A stretch of DNA of 64,000 bases from Hymenobacter sp. HSC-4F20 (GTDB lineage: Bacteria; Bacteroidota; Bacteroidia; Cytophagales; Hymenobacteraceae). Under the pieces are notes generated by a model. It saw nothing but the letters and a program-made list of their open reading frames with translations. It made no database searches and had not been told where the DNA came from. The stretch covers positions 1,116,001-1,180,000 of the forward strand of contig NZ_JAHZTD010000002.1 of assembly GCF_019599275.1 (NCBI RefSeq), given 5' to 3'. This document shows, one piece after another, positions 1 to 10,400 of this stretch. Both the position numbers and the translations under genes were made by a program. Within the stretch, counting starts at the first letter, position 1; each line of letters starts with the position of its first letter.

Positions 1-2959
1 AGTCCAGCTTCTGCGGGTCCGACTTCACGGCCAGCTTCAAGGAGTCCAGGGCGTAGCCCATGTACACAATGCGGCCGATGCGAGTGTTCAGGCGCAGGTC
101 GGCGGCGCGGCTGTCGTAGGAGCCCGTGAGTTTGAAGGGCGTCAGGCGCTTGAGGTCCGGCACGAGCTGCTGTACCAGGCGCGGCTGCTTTAAGTTGGCC
201 TCAAAGGTAAACTGCCGATACTCCGAGCTGGGCTGGTATTGCACGCCCGGCAGGTCAAAATACCGGTCGATGTGGCGTTGCAGCTCCAGGGCTAGGTCGC
301 CCAGGCGCGTGTTTCCGCGCAGGGTTAAGTCGGCCACGCTGCTGGCAAAGTCTACCTCGGTGCGGCCGGTGCGCTGCACAATGCGCCCACTCACCGAATC
401 GAGAGCAAAGGGCCGGTTGTTGTTTACAATGACGATGCGGTTACCTGAGAAGGTGCCGTTTATGGTGTTCAGATCCGAGCCGCTGAGGTTGGCCGTCAGG
501 TCGCCCTGTACGCGCAGGTCGCCCCCAGTGTAAAAGCCCAGGGCCGTCAGATTGGCCCCGCGCAGGTTCAGCCGATCAACGGTATACGTGGGGTTGGAGG
601 CGTTGCGCAGATCAATAGTGGCGAGCAGGTCCAGGTTGAGGTTGGGGTCGTCCTTGCTGCTGGCATTCACGACGTAGCGGTTCCGGTCGATGTCTACATT
701 AGCCGTAATGCCGCGGTACGTATAGCCGTTGTAGGTAGCCTGTTGCACGTTGGCCTTCAGGGTACCGCGCAGTTGGTTGGGGTCGAGGCCGCCGCGCCCG
801 TTGAGGGTGCCGTTGGCCGTAATCTTCCCAATGGTTGGGTCGCCCATAAACTTGCCTACATCGAGGCCCTGGGTGCTGAACGTAGCCGCTACCGGCTCCT
901 GGCCTACGGGCCCTTCGCCTACATTTACTTTGGCGGCCAGGTTACCATAGGAGGTTTTCGCCCGCAGATCGGTATCAAATACCAGGGCAGTAGGGCGGCC
1001 CCGGAACGTGCCGCTTACCGTCAGGCGCGGAGGCAGGGTGTAGCCGGCCGGCAGCGTACCAGGGGGTAGCAACCCGTTGATGTCGGCAGCAGTGGAGGTG
1101 AACTCCTGGATGTTGAAGTCGGCGTACAGACGACGGTCGGTGTTGGGCAGGCCCTGTAGGCGGCCGCTGGTGCGGATGCGGGTACCGTTGAGCCCCTGGA
1201 AGTTGATGTTTTGCAGGGCCAGGTTGCTGATACGGCCGCGCACTTGCCCGCTCATGGTCATCGGCGCGTTCGGGTTGATGCCTAGCTCTGGCAAGGTACC
1301 TGCCGGCAGCAGGCTCCGCATATCCGCCTCCGTAGTACGCACGTAGCCCAGGTTCAAATCCAGAATCAGACGGTCATCGGTATTAGGCAGGCCCTGAATG
1401 CGGCCACCGCCGCGCACCACTGTATTGCGGAAGCCCACGAAATCCAGGTTCTGCACCCGTACGTCGCCTAGCCGGCCGCTTACCAGCCCGCTAATCAGGA
1501 ATGACTGGTTGGGGCCGCTGCTGAAGGGAGGGGTATCAACAAGCGTGGGGGTAATGTAGAGCACGTCGCGAAAGCCCAACCGCGCCTGGCGCAAGTCGCC
1601 GTTCAGCCTCAGGTTAGGGAGGTCGTCGGCAATGCCAGCCAAGTCTTTATAGCCGATGCCAATACGGCGGCGCAAGTGGCTGTGCGGCGTCACCAGGTCC
1701 AGGTCGTTTAGCTGAATGCGGTGGTCATCGTAATGCACCTGGGCCGTGGCGCGGGTAATGGCAAAGCCACTCTGCTCCTGGCCCGCCAGCTGCGTGATGC
1801 GGCCAGTGGTGCTGTCGGCAGAGTAGCGCAAGTTCTCGGTGTTCAGAACAAGGTTCGTGAACTTCAGGTGGTTGTAGTCCATGCCTCGCACCTTGGTGCG
1901 CTGCCGGGGCTCGTTGAAGTTATCAAAGGCCACATCTACGCCATTGATGTCCGACTGCTTCAGCGTTACTACCCAGCTGGCTTCCTGCCCCGTAGCGTTT
2001 TCAACGGAGGCGTTTAAGTCGCGCACGGCTTCGGCAGGGTTTACTACCCGCTGTTCTACTGGTACGTTCTCGTTTTGCGCGTAGGCGAAGCTGGTGTTGT
2101 GCAGCTTCAGCGTGTTTAAAGCCACGCGGTTATTCACCAAGTCAATGTTGTCGGTGGTTACATCGGCATCCCCGATGCGGGTGCTGATGAACTGGGCCGA
2201 GGGGTCGTTTTTATAAGTCAGGCTGACGTTCTGCAGCTGGGCGCGGTTTAAGCCAAACTCCAGCTTTAGCGCCGAGGTATCCTGCGGGCTGTCTGGCGGG
2301 ACTTTCGTCTGCACAATGTTGATGCCCGTGTTGCGGAGTGCGGCCTGGTCGACGCGGTACGTGGAGCCGTCTACGTCTACCTCGTCCATGTTCACGGCCA
2401 ACTCGCCTACCCGGGTGCGCACGTTCATGCCATCCACCTGGTCGTTGTAAGTGAGCAGGATATTGGTCAGGCGCAGGTCGCCGATATCGTACTTAAACCC
2501 CGCGCCGGTGGTATCAGCGGGGGTAGTGGCCACGGTGGTCGTATCGCCGGTGTCAAATGCCTTCACGATGAAGTCGTAGTTCGACACGCTGTCCGGCTCG
2601 GTGCGGGTAATAGCGAGGCGCCCGTCGTTCAGCTCCAGGCTCTTGAGGTTAATCTGCGACTTGGTCAGGGCCCAGATGTCAATGTCTACGCCAAGGTGCC
2701 CTACGGAGAGAAGCGTATCGCCCTTCTGGTCTTCGATGTACACACCGTCGAGGCTGATAGCGTGTTTAAAGTCCGTACGAAATTTGGCGATTCGCACGTC
2801 GGTTTGCAGTTTATCCCGTAAGTATCCCTCAGCCTTCCGGGCGGCGAAATCTTGCCCCGAAGAGGTTTGTAGGAACACGAAAATCCCGGCCACTAACAGC
2901 AGCACCAACCCAATGAGCCCGAGTAGGGCGTACAGAATACGACGCAGGTAGAGAGGCAA
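1..2959 (-). CDS. TamB/AsmA-like envelope protein (C-terminus beyond window)
   Basis: The minus-strand frame stays open from about 2959 to base 1, so at least 986 residues are present and the C-terminus lies outside the window. It starts with a short cytoplasmic stretch and one N-terminal membrane helix (about residues 10-25, rich in L, V, I and G), then long periplasmic beta-rich sequence with recurring 'LRLTNILL' and 'VRVQNLDF' type strands. A block of about 80 residues is repeated twice in tandem (near 1050-1520; each copy has R-x-Q-G-L-P-N-T-D and ends near L-L-P-x-G-T-L-P). This fits AsmA/TamB-type lipid-transfer or outer-membrane biogenesis proteins, whose C-terminal TamB domain would lie off-window. 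No ATG or GTG follows the upstream stop, so the TTG at 2957-2959 is my inferred start. Family fairly sure, exact role not. Confidence 0.75.
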   Translation of the reverse strand, partial: MPLYLRRILYALLGLIGLVLLLVAGIFVFLQTSSGQDFAARKAEGYLRDKLQTDVRIAKFRTDFKHAISLDGVYIEDQKGDTLLSVGHLGVDIDIWALTKSQINLKSLELNDGRLAITRTEPDSVSNYDFIVKAFDTGDTTTVATTPADTTGAGFKYDIGDLRLTNILLTYNDQVDGMNVRTRVGELAVNMDEVDVDGSTYRVDQAALRNTGINIVQTKVPPDSPQDTSALKLEFGLNRAQLQNVSLTYKNDPSAQFISTRIGDADVTTDNIDLVNNRVALNTLKLHNTSFAYAQNENVPVEQRVVNPAEAVRDLNASVENATGQEASWVVTLKQSDINGVDVAFDNFNEPRQRTKVRGMDYNHLKFTNLVLNTENLRYSADSTTGRITQLAGQEQSGFAITRATAQVHYDDHRIQLNDLDLVTPHSHLRRRIGIGYKDLAGIADDLPNLRLNGDLRQARLGFRDVLYITPTLVDTPPFSSGPNQSFLISGLVSGRLGDVRVQNLDFVGFRNTVVRGGGRIQGLPNTDDRLILDLNLGYVRTTEADMRSLLPAGTLPELGINPNAPMTMSGQVRGRISNLALQNINFQGLNGTRIRTSGRLQGLPNTDRRLYADFNIQEFTSTAADINGLLPPGTLPAGYTLPPRLTVSGTFRGRPTALVFDTDLRAKTSYGNLAAKVNVGEGPVGQEPVAATFSTQGLDVGKFMGDPTIGKITANGTLNGRGGLDPNQLRGTLKANVQQATYNGYTYRGITANVDIDRNRYVVNASSKDDPNLNLDLLATIDLRNASNPTYTVDRLNLRGANLTALGFYTGGDLRVQGDLTANLSGSDLNTINGTFSGNRIVIVNNNRPFALDSVSGRIVQRTGRTEVDFASSVADLTLRGNTRLGDLALELQRHIDRYFDLPGVQYQPSSEYRQFTFEANLKQPRLVQQLVPDLKRLTPFKLTGSYDSRAADLRLNTRIGRIVYMGYALDSLKLAVKSDPQKLD

Positions 2960-3094
2960 GCGACAGACAAGTAGAAATGAAACTCAGTCAGCCAAACGGG
3001 AAAGTGCCCGTGCAGGTTGGCCGTACTGTGCTTTTACCGTCCGACCCGCAACTTCTATCGACCACGCTCCCGCTCTGATCGATAGAACGAGCTT

Positions 3095-3574
3095 TTGTGC
3101 GCAACTTGTATTTTATTGACGCTTAATCTTTTCACGTTGCTGCGCCAGGCTTTGTCTACTGTACCCTCCTTACTGCATTCGCGCATTTTTGCAGCTTTGC
3201 TAGCTGGTTTCCTGGCGGCAAGTGCCGCACTGCCAGTTGCTGCACAAGTCAGCCGCGGTACTGCGGCGTCTCCGGCTACCGTGGCCTTTACGGGTGCGGT
3301 GTTCAGCGACGCCGGCCAGCCGCTACCAGGCGCTACTGTATCGGTAAGCGGCAAGGCCGGCACTACCGTTACCACCAATTCCGAAGGCTTCTTTTTGGTA
3401 TCGGTTCCGGTAGGAGTGCCTGTCCGTTTCTTGGTTGCCTTTCCTGGCCATGCGCCCCAGGAGGTGGAGCTTCGCTCTCCGGAAGCGGAGAAGAACTTGG
3501 TGGTTACGCTTGCGCGGCAGCCCGCGAAAACAAAAAAGTCGGGCCGCAGCTACCCCAAAAACAAGCGCAACTAG
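3095..3574 (+). CDS. Small secreted protein with carboxypeptidase-regulatory-like domain
   Basis: Up to 159 residues, divergent from the TamB-like gene. A hydrophobic segment ending in A-L-P-V-A-A-Q (about residues 30-51) looks like a signal peptide cleaved before Q. After it lies one beta-sandwich carboxypeptidase-regulatory-like (CarbopepD_reg) domain, about residues 60-140, with the usual G-x-V-x-[ND]-x-G-x-P-L-P-G-A-T-V start and N-S-E-G-F-F core. A lysine-rich tail follows. In this phylum the domain usually caps TonB-dependent receptors or DUF5686 proteins; here it stands alone. The first in-frame start leaves an unusually long leader, so translation may begin further in at a non-ATG codon. 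No partner or substrate can be named. Confidence 0.6.
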   Translation: MCATCILLTLNLFTLLRQALSTVPSLLHSRIFAALLAGFLAASAALPVAAQVSRGTAASPATVAFTGAVFSDAGQPLPGATVSVSGKAGTTVTTNSEGFFLVSVPVGVPVRFLVAFPGHAPQEVELRSPEAEKNLVVTLARQPAKTKKSGRSYPKNKRN

Positions 3575-3792
3575 CTTCTGGCTATTCGTCGGGGGCAGGC
3601 TCTTTTCCTCAGAAGCGAGGACTGGCTCTGTTGGTATATCAACTAAGCACCAATCAGCGGTCAACCGGCCATTGGCGTGCTGGAATCGGCCAAAAAATAG
3701 TTTCCGAGCGTTTAGGTAAGCCTCGTCGGGTACCCGTAGGTCCGCGGTTTAAGAGTTATCTTTCGGGCCCTTTCTAAGTAAATCAGTCCTCG

Positions 3793-6525
3793 ATGATTCT
3801 TCGCTTTACGCTACCCTTCCGCACGGCCTGGGGCCAGCGCCTGGTAGTTTGCGGCTCCCTACCCAGCCTGGGTCAGTGGAACCTCGACCAAGCACTGGAC
3901 CTACACTATACTTCTGACCACGGCGTTTGGAGCCAAGAAATCAGCTTACCCGATGAGCAGCCCGGCATTGTAGAATATAAATACGTGCTGCTGGACGAAG
4001 GTGACGGGGGCAAACATTGGGAGTGGGGCCCCAACCGCACGGTTGCCTACGACGCCAGCCGTTTCACGCGTATTGTATTAGAGGACTTCTGGCGGGCCCC
4101 GGCTCTGCCTGAAAACGAGCTGCACACCGCCGCCTTCACCAAGGCTCTTATGCGCCGGGCTGCTCCCGCCCCTGCTCCTACCCCGGCTACGGCCGCAAGC
4201 TCTGTCGTCCGCTTCCAGCTCTCCGCCCCGCGGGTCGATTCAGACCATCAGGTGTGTGTGCTCGGCTCCGACCCGGCCCTGGGCGCGTGGGATGCGCAGA
4301 AAGCCCTCATTCTATCCGATGCAGACTACCCCACCTGGTGCGCCGAAGTAGCCCTGGAGCATCCTGAGCAAACGGCCCAGTACAAGTACGGCATCTGGGA
4401 CCCGCGCCAGCAGCAGATTGTGCAGCTAGAAGCGGGCGAAGACCGCCTGATGTATGCTTCCCAGGATCAGCGCACGTTGCGGGTGAAGGCCGACGACCAT
4501 TTCCGCTATGCCACCGGGAACTGGCGGGGTGCGGGCGTGGCCCTACCCGTTTTTGCCCTGCGCAGCCGCCGCGGCCTGGGGGTAGGCGAATTCCCCGATC
4601 TGAAACTGCTCGTTGATTGGGCGGTGGCCACTGGCCTTAAGCTCGTGCAGGTACTGCCCATCAACGATACGGTAGCAACTCACACCTGGGTCGACAGCTA
4701 CCCCTATGCCGCCATATCGGTGTTTGCCTTGCACCCACAGTACCTGAACCTCGATGCCGTAGCGGAGCTGCAAGATGCAGCGGCACGGCAGGAGTTGGAG
4801 CACGTACGCGAGGAGCTGAACGCCAAGGATTTCGTGGACTATGAGCCGGTGATGAACGCCAAATGGAAGTTCATCCGGATGCTTTATCAGCAGGAGAAAG
4901 CGGGTTTCTTGGCAGACCCCGACTTCCAGCAGTTCCGCCAGGAGCAGCAGGCGTGGCTGCTACCCTACGCTGCCTTCTCAGGCCTGCGCGACCGGTTCGG
5001 CACGGCCGATTTCAACCAGTGGCCCGAAGAGTACCGCACGCCAGCCCTGGTAGCAGACCTATTGCAGGAGAACAGCGCCGACTTCGACGAGTTTGGCCTC
5101 TACCTTTTCTTGCAGTACCACCTTGATAAGCAACTGCTGGAAGCCATTGACTATGCCCGTCAGCGGGGGGTAGTAGTAAAAGGCGACTTGCCCATCGGTA
5201 TCTACCGCCACTCCGTAGATGCCTGGACCCAGCCCGAGCTCTATCACATGCACCAGCAGGCCGGCGCACCCCCCGACGACTTCTCCGTGACGGGCCAGAA
5301 CTGGCGCTTCCCTACCTATAACTGGGAGCGGATGGCCGAGGACGGCTACCAGTGGTGGCAACAGCGCATGGGACACCTGGCCCGGTACTTCGACGCGCTA
5401 CGCATCGACCATATCCTGGGCTTCTTCCGCATCTGGGAGATTCCGGGCCACTCCGTAGAAGGGTTGCTTGGCCACTTCTCCCCCGCCCTACCCCTGTCTC
5501 AGTCCGAAATCGAGCAGCGCATTGGCTGGTTTGACTACAACCGCCTCTGCGAGCCTTACATCCGCTGGCACATTGTGCAGGAAGTTTTCCACGGCCAGGC
5601 CCAGGAAGTATTCGATGAGTTCATGGAGGCCAACGAGCACGGCGTCATTCGCCTCCAAGAACCCGTGCGCACCCAGCGTCAGGTAGAAGCGGTTATCAAC
5701 GAAAAAATCAAGCAGGATCCCGCCAACACCAACCACTACACCTGGCTACGGACGGGCCTCTATAAGCTCATCAACGAAGTTCTGTTCGTCCCCGACGACC
5801 AGCAGGCGGGCTTCTATCATCCGCGCATTACCCTGCATCTGAGCCGCTCGTTCCGGGAGCTAGACGAGCAGAGCCGCACACGCCTGCACGAGGTATACAT
5901 CGACTTCTTCTACCGCCGTCACGAGGACTTCTGGCGCCGGCAGGGGCTCGTAAAGCTGCCCGCCGTGCGCTGGGCCACCGATATGCTGATCTGCGGTGAA
6001 GACCTGGGCATGGTACCCGAATCAGTACCGGGGGTCATGAAAGCCTTGGGTATTCTGGGGTTGAATATCCAGCGCATGCCCTCCGATCCTAGCGTAGAAT
6101 TCGGTAATCCGGCTGTTGCTCCCTACCTCTCGGTGGTCAGCCCCGGCTCGCACGATATGAGCACGGTACGCGGCTGGTGGGAAGAAGACCGGGAGAAAAC
6201 CCAGCGCTTCTTTGAGCACTTGCTCGGTCATTGGGGCCAACAGGCGCCGCAGCACTGCGAGCCGTGGGTAGCCCGCGAAATCACGGAGCAACACCTGCAC
6301 TCCCCGGCCATGTGGGCCATCTTCCCCCTGCAGGATTTGGTGGCTATGGATAGCCATCTGCGCCGGGAAAACCCGCTGGATGAGCAAATCAACGTGCCGG
6401 CCAACCCTACGCACTTCTGGAAGTACCGCTTCCATATCCCGCTGGAAGACCTCAGCAGCCACGCTGCTTTCAATACGGGAATGCAACAGCTAGTAAACCA
6501 GAGCGGCCGCAATCAAACCTACTAA
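3793..6525 (+). CDS. malQ: 4-alpha-glucanotransferase, DPE2-type, with two CBM20 domains
   Basis: This 910-residue cytoplasmic enzyme should transfer glucan segments between alpha-1,4 chains in maltose/glycogen metabolism. Two starch-binding CBM20 domains come first (about residues 1-105 and 137-235; 'GSLPSLGQWN' and 'GSDPALGAWD'), then a GH77 barrel. Candidate catalytic residues are nucleophile D539 in 'RIDHILGFF', acid/base E736 in 'CGEDLGMVP' and D788 in 'SHDMSTVRG'. The nucleophile to acid/base distance is about 150 residues longer than in E. coli MalQ. That insertion plus the paired CBM20s is the layout of plant DPE2 and its Bacteroidota relatives. A hairpin terminator follows at once, so the gene appears to be monocistronic. 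No signal peptide is present. Confidence 0.95.
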   Translation: MILRFTLPFRTAWGQRLVVCGSLPSLGQWNLDQALDLHYTSDHGVWSQEISLPDEQPGIVEYKYVLLDEGDGGKHWEWGPNRTVAYDASRFTRIVLEDFWRAPALPENELHTAAFTKALMRRAAPAPAPTPATAASSVVRFQLSAPRVDSDHQVCVLGSDPALGAWDAQKALILSDADYPTWCAEVALEHPEQTAQYKYGIWDPRQQQIVQLEAGEDRLMYASQDQRTLRVKADDHFRYATGNWRGAGVALPVFALRSRRGLGVGEFPDLKLLVDWAVATGLKLVQVLPINDTVATHTWVDSYPYAAISVFALHPQYLNLDAVAELQDAAARQELEHVREELNAKDFVDYEPVMNAKWKFIRMLYQQEKAGFLADPDFQQFRQEQQAWLLPYAAFSGLRDRFGTADFNQWPEEYRTPALVADLLQENSADFDEFGLYLFLQYHLDKQLLEAIDYARQRGVVVKGDLPIGIYRHSVDAWTQPELYHMHQQAGAPPDDFSVTGQNWRFPTYNWERMAEDGYQWWQQRMGHLARYFDALRIDHILGFFRIWEIPGHSVEGLLGHFSPALPLSQSEIEQRIGWFDYNRLCEPYIRWHIVQEVFHGQAQEVFDEFMEANEHGVIRLQEPVRTQRQVEAVINEKIKQDPANTNHYTWLRTGLYKLINEVLFVPDDQQAGFYHPRITLHLSRSFRELDEQSRTRLHEVYIDFFYRRHEDFWRRQGLVKLPAVRWATDMLICGEDLGMVPESVPGVMKALGILGLNIQRMPSDPSVEFGNPAVAPYLSVVSPGSHDMSTVRGWWEEDREKTQRFFEHLLGHWGQQAPQHCEPWVAREITEQHLHSPAMWAIFPLQDLVAMDSHLRRENPLDEQINVPANPTHFWKYRFHIPLEDLSSHAAFNTGMQQLVNQSGRNQTY

Positions 6526-6548
6526 GCCTAGCTACACCGTTATTGCTT

Positions 6549-6580
6549 CTGAAGCCTCGCCTTTTGGCGGGGCTTTTTTT
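6549..6580 (+). terminator. Rho-independent terminator of malQ
   Basis: The stem 'GCCTCGCC' / 'GGCGGGGC' is followed by seven T residues, 25 bases after the malQ stop. Confidence 0.8.
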
Positions 6581-7476
6581 ATACCACAGAAAACTCAACC
6601 CACCAGGCCATCACCTGGCGGATAGATCTTATCCACAGCCAATTTGGCTGCCGGTACCCCTGGGTACTCTGGATGTGAGTAGACTGCCGCTGAACGCTTG
6701 TCCCGTACGGTGTTTGCAGTTGCTTGTGCTTGACTTGCCAGACTCAGGTTCCGGGTGCCCTAGAGCTGAAGTAAGCTGTTTTGGCGGGGCCAATAGGCGG
6801 CTACATCCTCAGGCCTGGTTTGCGACCCAGAAACACAGACAAGTAAGCCTGACGAGGCAGTACGTACTCTCCTTCCGCTTATGCTAGTAAAAGCCTCCGG
6901 AAAGCCAGGAGCTTTTTGTTTTCTGGTATTAAAAGTGAAACAGTCCGCTGGCCTTGGGGCTAAGTACTATCAGGGTACTACCGGAATAAATGGGATGCCT
7001 TACTACCTCTCCGAAAGTGCTTTTACAGGCTTTTTTTAGGACACCGGGACAATACGGGCAGAAACATGATACAGAGTAAGTAGGATTAAACTATGTATTT
7101 ACACTAATAGATGATCTAGTTACAAATACCTTTTAATAGACAAAGTAAATATAAATATAATACAAGTTGTAAAGGTGTTAGCAGTATAGTTTACCAATTA
7201 GACAGCTATCCGATTTTGAGAATAACGCCCATAATTTTCCCTTTTTGAGAACATATATGGTTCATCTTTAGACAGTTACATCCAATATCACTAGCCCCCC
7301 GTAGATTCGTCCAGTCAAAACCGACATTGGCCGAAAAGGGCACTGTACGCCTATAGGTCACGGTAATTTTAAATCGTCCAAATGGGTTTTACCGGCACTT
7401 CTGCTCCATTTTCTCTGCATTAGTCGATTAACCCCTTTCTACTTTTTGAATTTTTCTAACCTCTCTACATAACCAC
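6581..7476. other. Long intergenic region, no convincing gene
   Basis: About 900 bases lie between the malQ terminator and the giant surface-protein gene. The first 300 bases have host-like base content and end in a second hairpin with a T-run near 6890-6923 (AAGCCTCC / GGAGCTTTTT). Bases 7080-7470 are strongly AT-rich and presumably hold the promoter and leader of the next gene, but I do not find a clear TTTG-N19-TAnnTTTG pair. An open frame at 6543-6887 has no protein-like composition and overlaps the terminator. Confidence 0.5.
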
Positions 7477-10400
7477 ATGAAAACAGCGTTACGCCTCTGG
7501 GCCGCTATGCTGCTGATTGGTGGTGCTGCTCCTCCCGCAGCACAAGCTCAGCAGCTAGCCGCTCCCGCCGTCGCGGAGCCCGTACTTTTGTATGGTAAAG
7601 TCAGCGACCTGCTGCCACCTGCTTTGGTGCCGAGCTACTCAGCTACGTTGCGTGTAGTGCAGGCTGGCCCCCTTACCGGGGTAGTTCCTGGCACGGCTTC
7701 CCGGCCTACCGCCGCTCCTACGGTTACTACTCCCTATACCGTAAACGGAGCTACAACCAGCAGTGGTATTCTGGTCCTGCCACGGCTCCCTGCCACGGCA
7801 GCTGCCGGCTCAACCATTCAAACCTTCACTATTCTGAGCTTCAACGATGCTACGCTTAATGAAGGCTTTTACGTGGGGAACAACAGCACGGGGCTGCTCA
7901 CACGGGTTACGACGCTACCGTACACCTACGACGCGACTACCAACCCCGACGTGTTCTTTGACCCGGCCAACAAGACGGGTACCTTCACGTTTCAGTGGCG
8001 GGCGACCAACAACCTGAACGAAACCTCCAACACGGCCACCTACAACCTGCCCATCAGTAATGCCGGTCCGCTGGCCAACAACCTGATTTCGCAGATTGTC
8101 CCGGCTGGCTCGCCCGCTACCCTGCTCACGGAGCCGCTGGCCGCCACTCCGGCCGCGGGCGGCACCACAGCCCGCACCGTCAGCACCTTCCGTATCACCG
8201 CCCTGCCAGCCGCCACCTCCGGTATCCTCCTCTACAACGGCACGGCTGTAACGGCAAACCAAAACATTCCGGCCTCCGGGGCTTCCCAACTGTACTTCGA
8301 CCCCGCCGCCGGCTTTTTCGGCACGGCTGTATTTACCTACGCCGCCACTGACAATGAAGGCGTTACAGGCGCGAGCGTAAGCTACGGCATCCCCGTAGCC
8401 AAGGCTACCTGCGGGCAAGCCAGCACCCTCAACTTCGCCAACCTGCCCACGGGCCAGAACTGGGAAACCACCCAGTCGGTGCAGATTGAGGGCGTTACCA
8501 TTACAGCCAGCAACTATACTACCCCTAACGGCGAGGCTAACCTGCAGATTGAGAACAACTCGGGCCTGCCGGGCAAAACCCTGGCCTGGAGCGCCGACTA
8601 TTCCTCGTCGGCTAACAATGCCTCGTCCGTTGACTTCACCTTTAGCCGGGCCCTGGATAACTTCTCCATTGCCCTCTCGGACATTGACCAAGTGAATAGC
8701 GCATGGCGCGACCAGATTCAGCTGGATGGCTACACCGCGAACGGCACGCTTGTTTCGCTGTCGGCCAGCGACGCAGCCCTGGCACCCAATGGATCCAACG
8801 TATTTTCCTCGCCTAACCAGATTACGGGGCAGGGCAACGCTAACAACTTCGGGCCGAACAGCAACGTGGTGGTTACGTTTCCGCAGCCCATCGTGCGCCT
8901 GCGCCTGACTTACCGCAACGCGGAACCCATTGCCAACCCCGGCGGGCAGGTAATGGGCATCAACTCTATGTCGTGGTGCTCGGTTACCGACGTGTACACC
9001 CGCTTCACGGCCGGCCCGGTAGCCGCTAACGTAACCGATAACGTGAGCTACACCGTGGAATTCGGCAACAACGGCCCCGACGCCGCTACCCAGGTAGCGC
9101 GCACGGTAACCCTGCCGGCCGGGGCCACCAACGTAACTGTTCCTACGGGTGCTACCTACACCGCTGCTACCCGCACCATCAACTTCGGTACGGCAGCTAC
9201 CGTGGCCAGCGGCGCTAGCGCCTCGTTCACGTTCAGCTTCACGGTGCCCACTACCACGGGTACCTACGAGGTAGCCTCCACGGTCAGCACGCCCGCTAAT
9301 GAAAACGGACAAACGAGCAACAACACGGCCACCCGCAACCTGGTAGTAGGCGACTGTAACCAAGTCGGTAGCCTCAGTTATGCCGCGGCCACCACGGGTA
9401 TCCGGCGGGGTGCTGTGAACGGCGGCACCACCTCCAGCGGCCCGACTACCGACGCGGTTAGCGGCACCACTACATCCATTTCTTACCAGAACTATACCTC
9501 CAGCAACAACAGCCTCAACACGTTCGAGGTAAAAACCGATGCCGGTGTGCTGTCGGGTCAGACGCTAGAGTGGCAGATTGATACGGACAACACGCTAGGT
9601 ACTGCCGGTAGCGCTTCCGTTACCCTGGTCTTCAGCCGGGCCGTGAATAACCTGACGCTAGACCTGCAGGACATTGACCGTAACACGAACACAGCCAACT
9701 TCATTGATCAGGTTGAGTTTGATGGCTATGCCACCCTGACCGGGGGCACGCCGGCCACTCTCACGGCGGCCAACTTCACCACGGGCACGGCCAACCAGTT
9801 CTCAGGGGGCAACAACCGGGTAATAGGCACGGCTAACTCCAACGCCGGCGACGCGGCGGGCAACCTTACCGTGCGGTTCACAACCCCGGTGCGCCGTCTA
9901 GTGCTTATTTACACCAACGGCAACAGCCCCGTGCTAGGCGGCGGCGCCGACCGCACCCAGACGCTAGGAATCAACAGCATTTCGTTCTGCGCCCAGGCCG
10001 ATATGGCCACTACCGTGACCCCGGTGACTACTCCGGTGAATGCCGGCCAGACGGGTTCCTTCAACGTAAACTTCGTTAATAACGGCCCCGACCCGGCCAC
10101 GAACGTAATCCGTCAGGTGCAGCTGCCGGTGGGCTTGTCTAATGTGACGGCCAGCAACGGCGGCACCTACAATGCTACCACTGGCATCGTGTCGTACACG
10201 AGCGTAGCCACGCTGGCCAGCGGTGCTTCAGCTAACTCCGTTATTTCCTTTACTGCTCCGGCTGCCGGAGGGAGTGTAACGGCTTCTTCTACCACCAGTT
10301 CCTCGGCCAGCGAAGGCGGCAACACCGCCAATAACTCGGCCAGCGGCACCATCGTCGTGACGCCGGTAGCCGACGTTACGACCGTGGTCAGCGGCCCAAC

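Noticed and set aside
6543..6887. 114-residue plus-strand frame after malQ
   Set aside because: It starts on the malQ terminator and its translation has no protein-like pattern.
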